Assembly: GCA_904066235.2 (NCBI GenBank)
Contig: CAJFCV020000006.1
Location: 9,238,001-9,302,000, forward strand
Reading direction: 5' to 3'
Source: Bursaphelenchus xylophilus
Lineage: Eukaryota; Nematoda; Chromadorea; Rhabditida; Aphelenchoididae
DNA length: 64,000 nucleotides
Below the pieces are notes generated by a model. It was not told where the DNA came from, ran no database searches, and saw nothing but the letters and a program-made list of their open reading frames with translations. Positions within the stretch are counted from its first letter, which is position 1. Each line of letters opens with the position of its first letter. A program made the translations under genes and the position numbers. This document shows, piece after piece, positions 13,401 to 28,400 of the stretch.

Positions 13401-16400
13401 AAAACACTCTGGCAAACACCGTCTTTGTTTTAGCGTGGTTCATAAAGAACAAAAAAAGGTGTTCTTTGAGCCGTCTCTCCCCATTTTCGTTTTTGCTGGC
13501 AGACAGCGTTTAGTTTCTCGGTTCTCCCTGTAAAACCAGAGCTAAAACTTTTGGAAATTGATATTTTGCCTGTAGTAATCATGTTCGTGAAAAAATCATA
13601 GCATCGTACCTTGGTAACTCTTCAGCATAATTTCATGTAAATTTCATAGATTTTCATGAATTTGAACCTCTCGGAATTCTTTTAATAGATACCTTAAAAC
13701 AGCTTTTTTGTAAGGGTCGAGCTAGCTGTGCACATGAAACAGGATGTCACAGTAGAGCCATGAAACACTAACCATGTGTTACCCTAACCGCGAGTACTAA
13801 ATTTCAGAAAAAATTTTTTTGATTACTGGCCTACTGTAGGTGTACTGTAGCTTTCCCGCATTTCCAGGATCTCAGCCACGACAGGTTGGATTCTCTCCGG
13901 ACCTTCTCTGTGTTATAGAATGGACAATTCTAAGCAACTTTCGTATTGACACATTTTCCCTAGGACTTCTGGAAGTATGTGAAAAATTTGCATATTTGGC
14001 AAAAAATTTATATTTCTTAACCTTTCTAAAAAAATTTGCATATCGGGACGTCCTTTTTATTGCTCTAAATGACGCTCCATGAAGCAACAATTCAAACGGT
14101 ATATAGGTCATCGCAAGGCGTTCTGCCTATGTTGCAAACGAGGCTTCTAAAGGTCGGGTCATCACGGATTTTTCTCGGGCTAAAATTTTATATGCAAGAT
14201 ATTGGGACAAAATTTGGTTTTATTATAATCTACGCAAAATTTTAAGACTTTTGGACCACACTTTTATGAGTCTCAGACCGACCGGTCGAAAGATACGACC
14301 GATTCTTGAGACTTTTCCGGTATTTTACAATTTTTACCCGGAAGGTGACGAAATTTCTGGGTTTCTAGGATTCTGATGGTAGTATTCGATGTAGCACGTA
14401 CAAAGTTGCCTACGTACATCGATCCCGCATACCGATACGGATGTTCGCGAAAAAAAAGGAATTTTTGTCTAAAAATTTTTGCGCAATATCTAACAAAACT
14501 CCATTTTAATGACTGAAATTCAGCATTCTGATGGCACAATTGAATCCGAACATATAATTTAAACTAGATACGTGTTCCATTCATCACATTAGCGTTAAGT
14601 ATTTTAGATATTAAAATTTCTTTGAGGAAAAACCGACAAAAATTTGCATGATTTTTTCTGAACTGAAAATAAATGGAAAATATTTTGATCGATTCGGTCT
14701 ATAGAATAATCTCGAAATGCGGCAACTAAAAAAGGTAATTTTGTCAATTTTTCCTCTTAGAAGCTTACTTGCGGCATGGTGTCAGACTCCAAAAAAAAAT
14801 ACAGGTGTACCTCAGAATATTCCTAGAAGCGACAACCAACTTTTCAAAAAACTTGAATAGCTAAAGTATGAAAAGCGACAAACATTGAGTTATTCACAGA
14901 CGCTGAATTAAACGCAATCAAAGAAACCCCGAAATTCCGTCACCTTCCGGGTAAAAATTGTAAAATACCGGAAAAGTCTCAAGAATCGGTCGTATCTTTC
15001 GACCGGTCGGTCTGAGACTCATAAAAGTGTGGTCCAAAAGTCTTAGAATTTTGCGTAGATTATAATAAAACCAAATTTTGTCCCAATATCTCGCATACAA
15101 AGTTTTAGCCCGAGAAAAATCCGTGATGACCCGACCTTTAGAAGCCTCGTTTGCAACATAGGCAGAACGCCTCGCGATGACCTATATACCGTTTGAATTG
15201 TTGCTTCATGGAGCGTCATTTAGAGCAATAAAAAGGACGTCCCGATATGCAAATTTTTTTAGAAAGGTTAAGAAATATAAATTTTTTGCCAAATATGCAA
15301 ATTTTTCACATACTTCCAGAAGTCCTAGGGAAAAGGTGTCAATACGAAAGTTGCTTAGAATTTTCCGTTCTATAACACAGAGAAGGTCCGGAGAGAATCC
15401 AACCTCTCGTGGCTGAGATCCTGGAAATGCGGGAAAGCTACAGTACACCTACAGTAGGCCAGTAATCAAAAAAATTTTTTCTGAAATTTAGTACTCGCGG
15501 TTAGGGTAACACATGGTTAGTGTTTCATGGCTCTACTGTGACATCCTGTTTCATGTGCACAAGGCAAATCTGAAAGCTCGAGTCTCTCGGAAAACTTGTT
15601 TTAAAGCCTTGTGACTGTCTCCTCTTAGCATTATACTCTGCGTTTACTCCAAAAAAGAGATGGAATCACTTTCATTACTTCCGTTCCCATTGACTTCTGC
15701 GCCCTTGAACATTCATCATCCTTTGTCCAGGCGTCTTTCCCACGACAAAATCTTTTCTAAATTTGTTTGTTTTTTGAATTTCACGTCAATATTTATACAC
15801 TTCCAAGGGTTGTTTTTGCAGAGTCCTCCATTGTTTACGTATCTCAACGTGACTGAACGTCCAAGGTGTACAGCTCGGTTGATAACCTATATTTTTTCGC
15901 TATATCTACCCTGAAAAATTACAAATTTTCTAGACTTTTCGCGATTGTATTCCCGAACGCTCTTGGCAATCCAAAAAACGGAGTTAAATCTGCAGACAAA
16001 TCCACTTAATCCCTCCGAAATCCGGTTAAAATCAGCTTTATCCGCCGGAATACCATTCTGATCGTCTCTTCATCTGAACGAACATTCGTTTTGTTGCTTT
16101 ACCGACAAGTTTTTTATCAAATCAAATTGAGCGGAAAGTTGAATTACACACTCCGAATGTGTTTTTGCATTTTTTTTGGGTTCCGAATTCGAACGGAAAT
16201 TTCGAACTCCCGGTTTTAAATTTTTAAACTTTTCTCCTCTTGGACTTTCCTCAAGTTCAAAGACTTAATAAAAGACCTTTCTTTAGGCATGAAAAGAAAC
16301 AGTTTTTAGGGAATTTTTAACTCGGTTTAGGGTTAATTTTAGCGCTTCTGTATATTGTTTCTCTTTTTGTTGCGATTCTTTTGGACTCAAATTTAATTTC

Positions 16401-19400
16401 GTGATTAACTTCAAGGTTTCAACTGGACTTTAGCTTTTATACTATGCTTTCAATTCGGTTAAAGGTCGGTTCAGTTCAAATGTTTTCTTCGCAGCAACAG
16501 TAAGAGTCATCTTTTTTTGATTAGCAGGGGAATTACTCGAGGTGCGAAGTGCAGAGTTTCTTCAAATTTGGCACGAATACTCGGCATGGGTCATAAAATG
16601 ATTCCTTTAAAATCTAGCTCCTCCTTTACAAAGTCAGTCGAGATATTCAGCGATCTTTGCGGACTAGAGTCTATAAAATGAGGAGTGTGGTCAAAGAAAG
16701 GTTTCGACTTTATGTTTGCGGATCTTGCACGGAAACATAAAACTTTCTGCAGTACACTACTTCATGAGCTGAGCTACAATTTAAAATCTAACAATAAGGA
16801 ATCTCACCTTGAGCATCTGCTCTGTTGATATTAGGTCTAGAAGTATGACTTTGTTGTTTTTTTGTTTTGCGTTTTTCACAGGTTGAGGTACAACTTCGCA
16901 GTTTCTGTTCAGAGCATCTGAAAGAAGGCTGAAAAAGCTATCTACTGATATATGTTTCATATGGTAGGGCTTTATGTCACGACTTTTATAAAGCTTCGAA
17001 GATGACCAACTTCTGATAAATTTTTCTCAAAAAATTATTTCTACAAAATGTCAGTTTTGTTGAAGCGCCGTATTTTACCACTATCCCTTTCATAAATTTT
17101 TCTTGACCCTCTTCTATCTACAGTCCCATTTCTGCAACATTAATTACAAAGTGAACCTTGTTTATAGTTTATTACCAATCAAATCTCACAAATATCACGT
17201 TTCTTTTCCATTTTCCGATCAAATTCCCTTTTTCGGCCCATTTTTACTCGTCTATTCTTGAAGATAACCCAAAAATCAAAGTACAAAATAACCAAAGCGT
17301 ACTTTCACAAGGCATTAATTACCGTTTTTTCTCGCTGAAATAAACCTGTTTTGTTATTTTTGGCCGAGTTTAATGCCTCAGGAATTTGAGGAAATACTTT
17401 TGATGCATTTCCATATGTTCCCTACATCGATATTATACTTTATAATAGAGAGGCTTGACGAAGTTCCGGTGTGGATTGTAACGCGCAAACAAAGTGGCGG
17501 TTTACGATCTCCTGTCTGGCCGAAAAGGGCTATTATATTATACTATGATGACCAAAATTCATCGAAAGTAAACGTAAAGGGACAGAGATTACTCTGGAAA
17601 ATGATGAGGTAGTTGTGTGTAAAAGTCTGACTCTTTACTCTCTTTGCAAGGCAATTATTAACTTGTTGTGAGCATGTGTTTGGAGCGTGGGCCGGGACAA
17701 TCAAAATCACCGGTTAAAATGGGGCCACTAATGTTTAATTAGAGTGGGTTGGACAAGGGGTTTGCGGAGCTAATTGCGCACTATTATTCGTTGCACGGAG
17801 AGTTGTAAAAACAACTTATTTAGTGTTGTTTTTAGTTTTACTGATAGATAAGAAGGGAGGTGATCTTAGGTATAATTAGTTTACAGGAGAAGTGCTCAAA
17901 GAGCGGCGCTTATATTTTTATGAAGCCTGGCACAAATTTTTAGGCCGAAAGTTAACAAAAATGTGACACTTTTTTGCGAGTTGTGGCATGAAAAATTTCT
18001 CACCTGTTTCTACCGTAAATGGTAATATTTCCACAAAAAATTTTCTCTTCCAGGTGAAAAAGGTAGAGAGATAAGAAAAATGCGTTTTTCCTTGCCCGCT
18101 CTCCGCGGGTTGCGTTTTCTCCCGGCCTCAGAGATTGTTGGATATCTCGGCTGTATTTGCAAAGCGCAAGCTAAAATTTTGTGGTATTTATATGTGAGTT
18201 ATACCCGTCCTGTGTACAAAATTTGAAGTAAATCTGAGTGTCACATCTCAAGAAATTTTTATTTGTAATCTCATTGCATGCAAAATACAAAAAATTGAGT
18301 TTGCTGATTTGTTTCCTTACTGATGCAATTAAAATGACATCATCTTAGGAAATGATACATTTCTACTCTTTCCAGTAATCGTTTACTGTAATAACCCCTT
18401 AATATTTTTACTTCGAATGTCACTTTTTATTACCCTTTCCTTTCCGCCCTTTGTTTTCCTGTTTTCCAATAATTTCCGCGGTATTTTACAACTTCATTCC
18501 CTAATTTCCCACTTAATTGTTTACAACCTGGCCTTGGCCCCGCGTTCGTCGAAATGATTAGGAATTATAAGCTAGCGTGTAGAAGCGGAGAAGTGGGATT
18601 AGGATGTCTGTTATTCCACCGATTCAGAGCATCCTCCTCGTCTTCCTCTTTCATCGCCGCCATTGACGTCGGTACTCGAGTTTTGAAGAAGGGGGCATTT
18701 TGGCAGTATTATTTTGGTATTTTTCTTGTTTGCGTTGGAATTGGGTTCGGCGGAATGGAGTTTATTGCGTAAAGAAGTTTGTTTCATGTTCCAGAGATCT
18801 TGGAATTTCTCGGAACGCTCTGGAGCGGCCGATGCCTTTTCTTTGAGCTTAAGAAATATATAACTTGTTTTTTTATTTGAAAGTCTTGGCAATTGAAAAT
18901 TTGGCTACGCTTTGCAAAATTAGTAGAGAAATTATGTATATAAAACAACCGATGTAGATAAGATTAATTTACCTTGCCTTTGCGTATTCTGAGTAAAAAA
19001 AAACATTTTTTTATTTGAATTTCGGAGGCCTCACCTTGACAGCAACGCAATTTTCAGGCCTAAAAATGCATGTAACACTGAAATTTTGACAAAACTACAA
19101 CCTGTAAATCTCGGTGGTTTCTGCAGAGCGCAAGCTGAAAATCACGCATAGCTCTTTAAAAAGTTCTACTTTAACCTTTTTCCGAGTTTCATCAAGAGTC
19201 TTGCAACATGAGGATTTAACAGGATTTGACAGCCCTGCTAAATGTTTCCGAGGCCTCCACACTCCTTAATCCTCCTTTTCCAAGTATTACAATACTTTAT
19301 TTAACCCTCAAAACTGTATTTTACTTCCCAAGAGAGCTGAGTCTATTACATTTTGTATTTTCCTGGTGTTCTCTCAAAATTTCCCTCCGGCAAAATTACA

Positions 19401-22400
19401 ATTTCCGCTCTAACAATAATTGTTTCTTTTTACCAGACTTTGCGTGTGATATGGCGGTCAAAACAGGTTAATTGAACTCGTTGTAGGCACTAATCACAGC
19501 ATTCGTTTCTCTCTCCGTATCCATGCCCTTTTTACGGGCAAGATTTGGCTGCAAAAGTCAAAAAATCTCAACTTATTTTGTCAGCAACTAATACTCTAAT
19601 CTAACTGCTATTATGGCTCGGTAACCCCGACTATGGGCTTGTAAAAAGTCTTTTTTAATACCGAATATCCGAAGGATGTTTGCCTTTTTAAATGTGGTTT
19701 ACCTTGTGAGAAAAGCCTTATGTCAAGTGCCTGAAATTGACGCTGATTCCATCAGAGGCCACGTTGGAATTAGTGTAATTTCCAATCGGTAAGTTTTGCT
19801 TTTACTGTTGTCTTTTGAATTTTTCGATTCTTAACAATAAGGCTGGTTTCTTTTGGGGAAATTTTTTTGACCCCCATAGATTCAAGATCTAATATCTCGA
19901 TATCCGACCAGTCGATTTTCTTAAAATTTGGCATGTCTAATCCATGTTGAACATGTTTCAATTCCTAAGAATCTTAGCTCTTATTTTGAAGGCAGAACCA
20001 TAATATTCAATAATCTTTGCAGAAGAGAGTCTATGAAAAATGAAGAGAGACGGCCAGAAAAAAAGTTTCTTCGCTGTTTTGCTTACATTTTGCAAATGGA
20101 AAATCGGGTTTTTAGAAAAAATGGCTATACTCGTCAAATATGATAAACTGTTTATTGCGAAAAAGCATCAAAATTTTTAGGCCAAAGATCATGATTATTT
20201 CCAAAAGGTAAAGCCAAAAATGTTGCACAAGCCATCGAAAATTGTAGTCAAATTTTATGTCCTGAAAATCCTTGCACTTTTCTTGTCTGTAAATGTCACG
20301 TTTACCCTCCTAACAAAAGCACTTTTTTTCAAAAATCATATTTTTGTTTTTCCATATCAGATATCACAAACTAAGCCCCCAAATCGACCAAACACCACGT
20401 TCCTTTATTCGATTCAGGAGTCTCCTTCTCTTCGCTGTTGTTGATTTATTTATATAATTCTTGTCTAACCCACTTAACCCACAATGACACTACTATTACG
20501 TCGCTCAGACGATGGTAATCTCTTTACAAAACAATAGATCGGGGCGACCGCATTACAAAGATCACTGGAACACGACTTTTGCATTCCACAAGCAGCCATG
20601 TTTCCATTCGTTTTAAGTTTTACATTCTCCATGGAGACTTTTAAGGAGACCTTATAAAATTCTTAAAGTACGTATCCCCCGAGGGCAAAAGAAGAGGGGC
20701 GCAAGGCGGTTGACAGAACGCCTCCTCTCGGGCAATGGTTCAAAATCTTCGTCCATGTGGCCAAGAGTTTAGGAACGAAAAAAATTGTTTCTTTTATTTT
20801 TTTTACGATTTTCAAACATATGGTTTGCAAAACGTCTCAAAGTCAGCGATATTTTTGAAGATTCGTTTAAGCCTTTGAAATTGTATTCTCTGAGATCTCT
20901 ATTCTTCTTGTAGCAGATTTTGAACGGAAATTTTAGTCATCAAAAATATAAATATTGATGGTAATGTTAAAATTCAAAAAAAAAATTCTAAGCCTACTGT
21001 GCTTGCAACATTCCACTTTTCACGAAGGAAAACTCATAAATTTTCTTTTTCTTTGCTTTTCTTCATTCATTATCCCTGCTGTTTTGCAAAAAACTTGATA
21101 ATCTACATTTCCATCTCTCTAAAACAACTCTTCTTGTATCTTTTTTTTCTCCGATGACTCTCCGAATACGAAGCCAATTTAAGGCTGTTGGCTTGAGGGC
21201 TTTGCAGAAATACGCATTCCTTATGGCAGGAAATTTATAGCCCCCGATTTCCTATAGCCATTCTTTGCAAGCGGCTTCGAAGCAATTCTTGGTTTTTTAC
21301 TCTCCACTCTTTTCCGCAGACGAAAAACGTTTTTTTGCGAAAGCGAAATTTTTTTTTTTTTTTGAGGAGAGGCAGAAACAAGTCTCTTTTTTCGGGTCTT
21401 TGTCTCCGTTCTCTGGACGCCTTTCCTTCCCCCTTTCATCGAACGATTCCGGGCGGATTGATTGCCTTTATTACGAACGCTACTCCCTCCTTAAGGCCCC
21501 CCAAGTTTCCAACCTTTTTCGAGTACAATAATGTAACTTTTGAGCCTCAAATGGACCTCAGTGAACTTTGGAGTCCGCACTTTCACCGCGGGGCGCTTCG
21601 ATTTTTGGGGGGAATTCTCGTGATCGCTGCATGCGAAAAACAGAATTCTTTTGTTATTCCGGGGACCCAGGAGTCAGCGTCGGATCGCAGTCAACTTTTC
21701 CCATATTTAACCGTGCGGACGGTGTGAAGCGGGTGTGCGGAAACGTTCCGCTTACTGTGATTCTTTGAGGTTTCTGACTGTTATCGGGTTTGAATTTGAT
21801 TCGATTTCGATTTCTTGCAGTTTGCGAGTTTTCTGGAAGTTCTGTCATCACTGCACTTGAAGCTGTCAGAAAAAAATGAATTTTGACGGAACTTGGCGCA
21901 ATTTTTGGTATAGAAATCTCAAAAAACATCGACTTTTTTGGAAGAAAGATTGTCATTTTTTTCGAACTACCGAGTATGAAATGTAGGCAAAAAATTTATT
22001 TTTTTAGTTAAACTTTGAGAAAGATACGGCCAAAATTTTTCCAATTTTCTCCTCATTTTCTCTCGTCTACAAAGATTGCTGAATATCACAGTTATACTTG
22101 GAAATTGCAAACTAAAATTTTCAGAAATTAAAATGTGACCTATTCACAGAGCCTATCCCGAAATTAAGGAAAATTCAAGAGCTCAAAATTGAAAAAATTC
22201 TTTACAAAGCTTTTTGTACACATAATTCCGTAGTTTTGACCGATTAATCTGAATAATCGTGACTGCTGCAGGCATGTAATCCTTTCCATGACCATTTCCA
22301 ATGCGTTCGCATCCGGTTTGCAGACAAAAAGTCACCGGATTTACCCACGCTCTTCTCCGCCGAAGTTTCTCGAACATTGCGGCGAACACTTGTGATTATA

Positions 22401-25400
22401 CCTAATGAAACGTGTTTATCGCGATTAATCGGCTGAGCAAACAACTTTATCCCTTATCTTCTTCCCTCCGACACAAATGCAGATGTATTTTCGCGGCTAT
22501 TTTTGATGTTTTCGGGCTGTGTTCGGGTTGTTTTCCCAATCTGAGTATCAAGTTTTCTTCTCGAAACCCTCGCTTACTCATAACTTTTCTCTCCAAAAAT
22601 AGCAGTGGAATTGGTTGTTATGACAATTTCAGCGCACTCTTTTAATTTTCGTACTATCCCCATCTCCCGTTGCTTCGAAGAGAGACGTTTTATACGATCG
22701 ATTTATAAAAAAAAACTTGTTCGAATGAAAATCTGGAAAAATCTTTTTTTAGCCCTCAGGGCCGAAAGCTTTTGAGAGAAATAGAATGCGGTCTTCGCGG
22801 AGAGCGCATAGATATTTGTCCTGCGGCGGGGCTTTTCCATTAAGTCTGACCTTTTCCCTATTTTTTCGGTCGCTTTCGAAAGACCGAGCCCCTTCCTGGC
22901 ACCGCTCTAACTACATACATATATTCTTCGGACTTTTTTTTGTGATAAACTGACTCTTTTTTGGGCCCAGTTACGTAATGCTGGCCCTCAGTCCTCCTCC
23001 TGACTCATATGGGGTTTGATTAAAGCCGCCTACGCTTTCGGAATTTGATGTTTGTAAAGTAATTTTGATTCTTTCTCATCGCCTCTATACAAATTTTCGT
23101 ATAAATTGATATTTGATGTAGAGAAGCGGGCTTGTTGTTCGTCCAGACGCTCTCCATTAGAATTTCAGCCGCATTTCCGTACTTTAGCCGAACATTCTCG
23201 ATGCCCGTTCTTCGATCCTTCTGCAGAAAAGCGCAATTTTTTCTAAAAATAGGGCCCAAAGTGCAGCGGACCTTGACTATTCCCGAGGAAGTGCTAGGAT
23301 TTTTAGAACACTTGACATATTTAGATTAATATTCTGTCGAAAGGTCCGACAACCCAGTAACGATGACGAGACGCTCAAGAGTCAAGTGATTTATTCAGTG
23401 GAAAGGAGGCCCTTTTATAGGGAAGCCCCACGTAGAAAAGTACAATCAAATTTGAATAAATGTAGATCGTTCAACGTGGGAAAATCCTCGAAGCTCGGTC
23501 GTTCCGCCTCACATCTCCTCCAAGTGATCAAGTCGGGCACGGCTTGGCACTTCCACATCCATCGAACGAGCATGCGCGCTTCCCTGTGTTCTAGATGGCT
23601 TGAGATTCTGGACTGGACCGGGAACTGGCTTCCATCGAGGATCTGAACTTCCAACGGCACATTCCTTCCACTGACGCATTGGGTTCCATTCTGGTATCTT
23701 CTTGCCAAAGGCTTATACCTTTCCGAATGGTGCCTAGGTCCAAAGGACACAATTGGCTTACCCTGAGAAGCAAAGCTTCTGATTTGAGTTTCTAGCTCAT
23801 TTTTTACCTTGTCTATCCAGACTTTAGGTTTTTTCCGCGATTCCTTAGAGCTTGCTAGACTCTCTGAATCCGACCACATTACCGTGGATTTGGCATGGTT
23901 ACCTCGCCACTTTCCTTGGCCTCTACTCCCTCCCCTATTTTCAACAACCTGGGGAAAATACTGAGATTCGAAATCTCCCGAGTAGGTCTCACCAACACCT
24001 TCCGTGTTTCTGGCTGAGACGCCAATATTGGCTTTTGCAGGCTTCTGATCCATGCTTTTCGTGACAACTCTAATCCAATGGACTTCCCGAGTTTCATCAC
24101 TGGCTTTTTGAAAGCTTTTGAACTCATTTTCCCGAGTTCCCCTGGTACCTGTCTCCTCCACTTCGGAGTCTACCAGTGAAAAGTTGGCATAATTTCCCAT
24201 GTCCAACTTGAGATCTTTCATAAGATCCCGTCCCAACGTCGGTTGGCAATCGTGACGTCTCACGACAATGATTTCAGTCATCTTCTGATGACCCCGGAAG
24301 CTGGCATTTACCCGCACAGCACCAATAACTTCTAATGGACTTCCGCCATATTCCTGAAGTATCCCGGTATACCTGGTAATTTCCGGATGACCAATCTGTC
24401 TCCATACCCTTTCTGGTATTACCGTCCTGGCAGCTCCTGTATCGAGCTCCAAAGCTATTTCCATGTCATTTAACCTGACACATAGCTTAGCCGGAGGGAT
24501 CTCTTCCCGTCCGCTTTCACACTGCCTAATGGCGTGCATCCCGTCACATCCGGACGAATATTCAGAATCATATTCCGATTCTGAGTCAACCGCATCAAGT
24601 CCAAGATGGGTCCCCCTAGAAATCCTTCTAGGTTTCCGTTGTCTCTCTGGACAATCGAAATCTCGAGTGTTCTGACACTTCCGAGAATGGCCTTCATTGA
24701 CCAGACTTGACTTTGGCATGTTTTCTAGGTGAAAACTTTTGCCAATGCACGAGTTTTGTACCTTTCTGTACTGTACTCGTGCTTCCCTTTCTAGGATTTA
24801 GTATCCTTTAGGGGCTTGAGCCTCACTTGTGCTAAATGCACTCTGATTCTAAGCACCTTGGGGCTATACTACCACCAATACTTACTTTGTCCACCAGGGA
24901 GGGTTCGACCAGCTGGGAGGTCGACGGCCGCTGCAGTCGGTGAGTCGTTCCACGCGCTGAGTCGCCTGATCGCCACTTATGAGTTGTCGAAAGGTCCGAC
25001 AACCCAGTAACGATGACGAGACGCTCAAGAGTCAAGTGATTTATTCAGTGGAAAGGAGGCCCTTTTATAGGGAAGCCCCACGTAGAAAAGTACAATCAAA
25101 TTTGAATAAATGTAGATCGTTCAACGTGGGAAAATCCTCGAAGCTCGGTCGTTCCGCCTCACATATTCGAAAGGACGTATGTGAGACATTTAGGTCCAAA
25201 TTTACATAGTCAACCAAGATTTTTTCGGTCAAAATTTTCCAGAAATTCCGATTTTTTTTTGCGATTTTTGGCTTGAATTTTTTACAGTTTATTATATTTG
25301 AGTAGTAAAATATTTCCACAAAAAATCATTTTTCTTCTAGCAGAATCCACAAAGTTATGGTTAGAAGAAGTTTTTTCTCTGCCCGTCTCTCCTCATTTTT

Positions 25401-28400
25401 CGTACTCTCTCGCAAAAAAGACCGTTGACTAACTCGGCTCTCTTTGCAAAGGACAAAAGTCTTCAACGATTAATCTATGAGCAATTCATAGCATTTCTCT
25501 CAAATTTGAAAAAAATCCGACCTTTTCCTCTCGAGCAATAGATGCTTGAAAAAGTACAGAAATCAGTTTGCAAAAACACAGTCTATTCAGCGAGAGTTCA
25601 GGTGTACAAAAAGTCCACAAAGTTACCTGCCCATCATGTGTGTGTGTGTCTGTTTTCTGCGGGTTTCGAGAAAAAACTTTGTTTCGAAAGCCGAAGGGGC
25701 TCTTATTCGATAAGACCTGCGTTCCGAGAGCCATGTGACGTATGCGGCGTCGTAATGTATTCCTTTTATTGCATTCTTTTGCAGCCCCCTAATCGTAATG
25801 TTAATTTGCAACGTTCTCAGGCCCAATTCATTAGAATTTATTCATTTTTGCCGTATAAATTTGAAGCGATCCATCTCTGACCTACTGCAATATAAAACTT
25901 GTGCTTTCGCTTTTATTTTTTCCAGGAAAAGTCATTGCTTACCAGTAACGGGCTTGTTTAGTAATCGTATGAGTTGGGAAATTCCTGTCGGCTCTTATTT
26001 CATGTTTTTGGACATTGCTTTATCTGGTCTGGAACAATATAAAAACTGCCCTTTAAGCGACCGTTCCGTATAACCAGCCGTTTTTGTTAGTCACTACTCG
26101 ACAAACAGGATCTCTCTGGACCTTACTTTCAAATTTTTATGGCCCAGCTTTCAAGGATCATATAAAGTTTCCCTTTTTTCATTTAAGGTCATCCTAAAAA
26201 TATTACTTTTTCCTCACAGCCCTTGTTATGCTCATTCCCTTGACCATAACTCTTGTTTTTGTTTACCGTCACCCTCGTCTAGGACGCTCACATTTACGGG
26301 TGACCATTATGTCTGCGTTACGAAGCAAGCCGAGCGTCGGAAATGGTGAAAATTTGCGAAAAACTGCTCCGATTCCCCTCCAAAATTGATGTACCATGCA
26401 GGGGCATAGAAAGTGCAAACAAAGTGCGATGCCTGAGGGGATGAGACGGTTACGGGTCGACATTAAGTTCCGTCTTCTCTGGCAGCGCCGGAAGTCTGCA
26501 AAGTGTTACTACTTGACTACTTTTTACGGCTTTTCTTGGAAAATTACTGACTCAAGGGCTTTGGAATTTAGTTTTTAGTCTTTTATGGTTGGCTATAAGA
26601 TTTTAACTCTTGCTTTTTTCGATCTTTGCAAATTTTGTATAAAACTTTTTTGAGACATATTGGAGATTTGATTTTTGGCTTTTGCCGCATGGCGGCGTCT
26701 CCTTATTTCGCGCACTCTCTCGGAAGAAAAGATCGGGTAATATCTCGGCGCGAGTGCCAAGAGAGCTGGAATTTTCGGGAAATGCTTTGCGATTTGTATA
26801 TAATGCGCATGCAAAATCAGAAAGAAATCGAACAGTCTCATACTCTAAAAATATAAATTTTATAATTTTTACAATTTTGCTTTTTTGGAGTCTAATTCAA
26901 ATCTACTTTGAGTTTAAAGTGTCCCTCCCTTTTCCAAGAAAACCCACATACTTTACAGCAAAAATTAGTGGAAATTAAACTACCTTCCACTACTACTTAA
27001 CACTTGATTAAAATAAGCTGTCTGTTCTCGACTTTTATCTTCATTTTGTCACGTCATCCCACGTTCCCTTATCACCACAAGTCTTGTTGCAAAATTTGCA
27101 AACCCCCAGAAAAAATTGATCTTTTGACCAGACACTCTTAAGCAGTAGTGCCCGGACTTTGTTCCCGACGCCCGTGGGGATCGTATATTTATTTTACATC
27201 ATAGGGCGCTGGGATTTGAAGACATTCCTGATATTTTAATTCTAATCCATCCGTGGGGATTAAATCGTTTTCATTATGCACCCTCCTCCCTCCCTCAACA
27301 TTACACTAGACGTTGAGCAAAGTGTTCAAAAGAGCGGGCCCTTCGCAAGCCACGGGCCTCAATTATTTGGCCAAACAATCGGTGATTACGCTCGGCAATT
27401 TTCAGCTTAACGACGACTACACCTCAAAAGCCTGTCGCTTTGCCACATCACGCCTTTTTCATCGATTCCGCGGAAGACGAGCAAGCTTCGAGCGCCGGAA
27501 AAGAAGAATTATTCGATACGAGTAGCGGTGTTTCGAGCACACAACGAGAGCTCAGCAGCCCCGACCGTCTGCTCCAGAACTACCCGACTTCACTCGATTC
27601 GGGAAAGGAACAGGTAGGTCCGGGAATTTCGTTTGGATTTATTGGCTTAAAATGGAGGCTCTGGGATGCTAAAACATCGCACAGAGTAAAAATAGAAGTG
27701 TTTTGAGGCATGCAGATGTAATAAAAAGCTAATACAACATACAGTTTTTTGAATCTTAACGTTTTTTTGGCGATTTTTTGGGCAAAAATGCCTACTACAA
27801 TATAAAAAACCTTAATTTCTTATGTTTTCCCTAGATTTCTCACCGTAATAAGAAATGTAATCAATCATAAATTCAATCTAACGCTTTTTTCTTCATTTCA
27901 GAGCCCATCCCCATCCACGAATCCAGTCGCGGAGGCAGCTGCAGTCGAAAGTTGCACCCCGACCACCGAGCCAGAGGAGCACCGTCGGCCGCCGCTCGCT
28001 GCGACCCCGCATGTTTGGTCCTGCGACAGAACAACGTTTCCGCGTGGAACACCCGAAGCGTCCCGAGAAGCCGACCGTCATCCTCTTAGGCCGGACCGTC
28101 CCCAACTCGACCAACGCCCTGCACCGTGCGCGATGGTTGTCGAGTCGGGTGATCTGCATGGACAGGACGAAGAGGATGATCGCAATTTGAAGCAGGTCAA
28201 GCTGGAAGAGTCTTTGGTAAGAGGTTTTGAAACTTTTTGGGGGAAAAATTAGTTCGAAAAATGGGGTGTTGGATGAATTGAAAAGAAATTTTTCGGAATT
28301 TCCAAGAAGTTTCTGTTGTAAAGGAGCTAGCTATCTATAGACTGTATACATTGTACGCAAGGCAGTAAACAATGCGATTTCTCAAGGAAAATTGTTTCGA

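Larger units (their letters stand above)
23330..25168 (-). mobile_element. short Ty3/Gypsy-like LTR retrotransposon with identical LTRs and TSD
   Basis: Two 179-bp direct repeats (23335-23513 and 24985-25163) read identically. Each is bounded TG...CA, and the pair is flanked by the 5-bp target duplication TATTC (23330-23334 and 25164-25168). The element reads on the minus strand. A purine tract GGAGGAGA abuts the 3' LTR (23514-23521, complement), and a TGG-starting primer-binding-site candidate lies 9 nt inside the 5' LTR (24975-24965). The internal part is only 1.47 kb with one ORF, and no reverse transcriptase, RNase H or integrase is visible. It is therefore a non-autonomous, probably young insertion in PASK intron 6. 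Confidence 0.93.

Noticed and set aside
13840..15448. Two ~80-codon mirrored ORFs
   Set aside because: They are the same sequence in the two arms of the foldback element, with no motif and no start context; structure, not genes.
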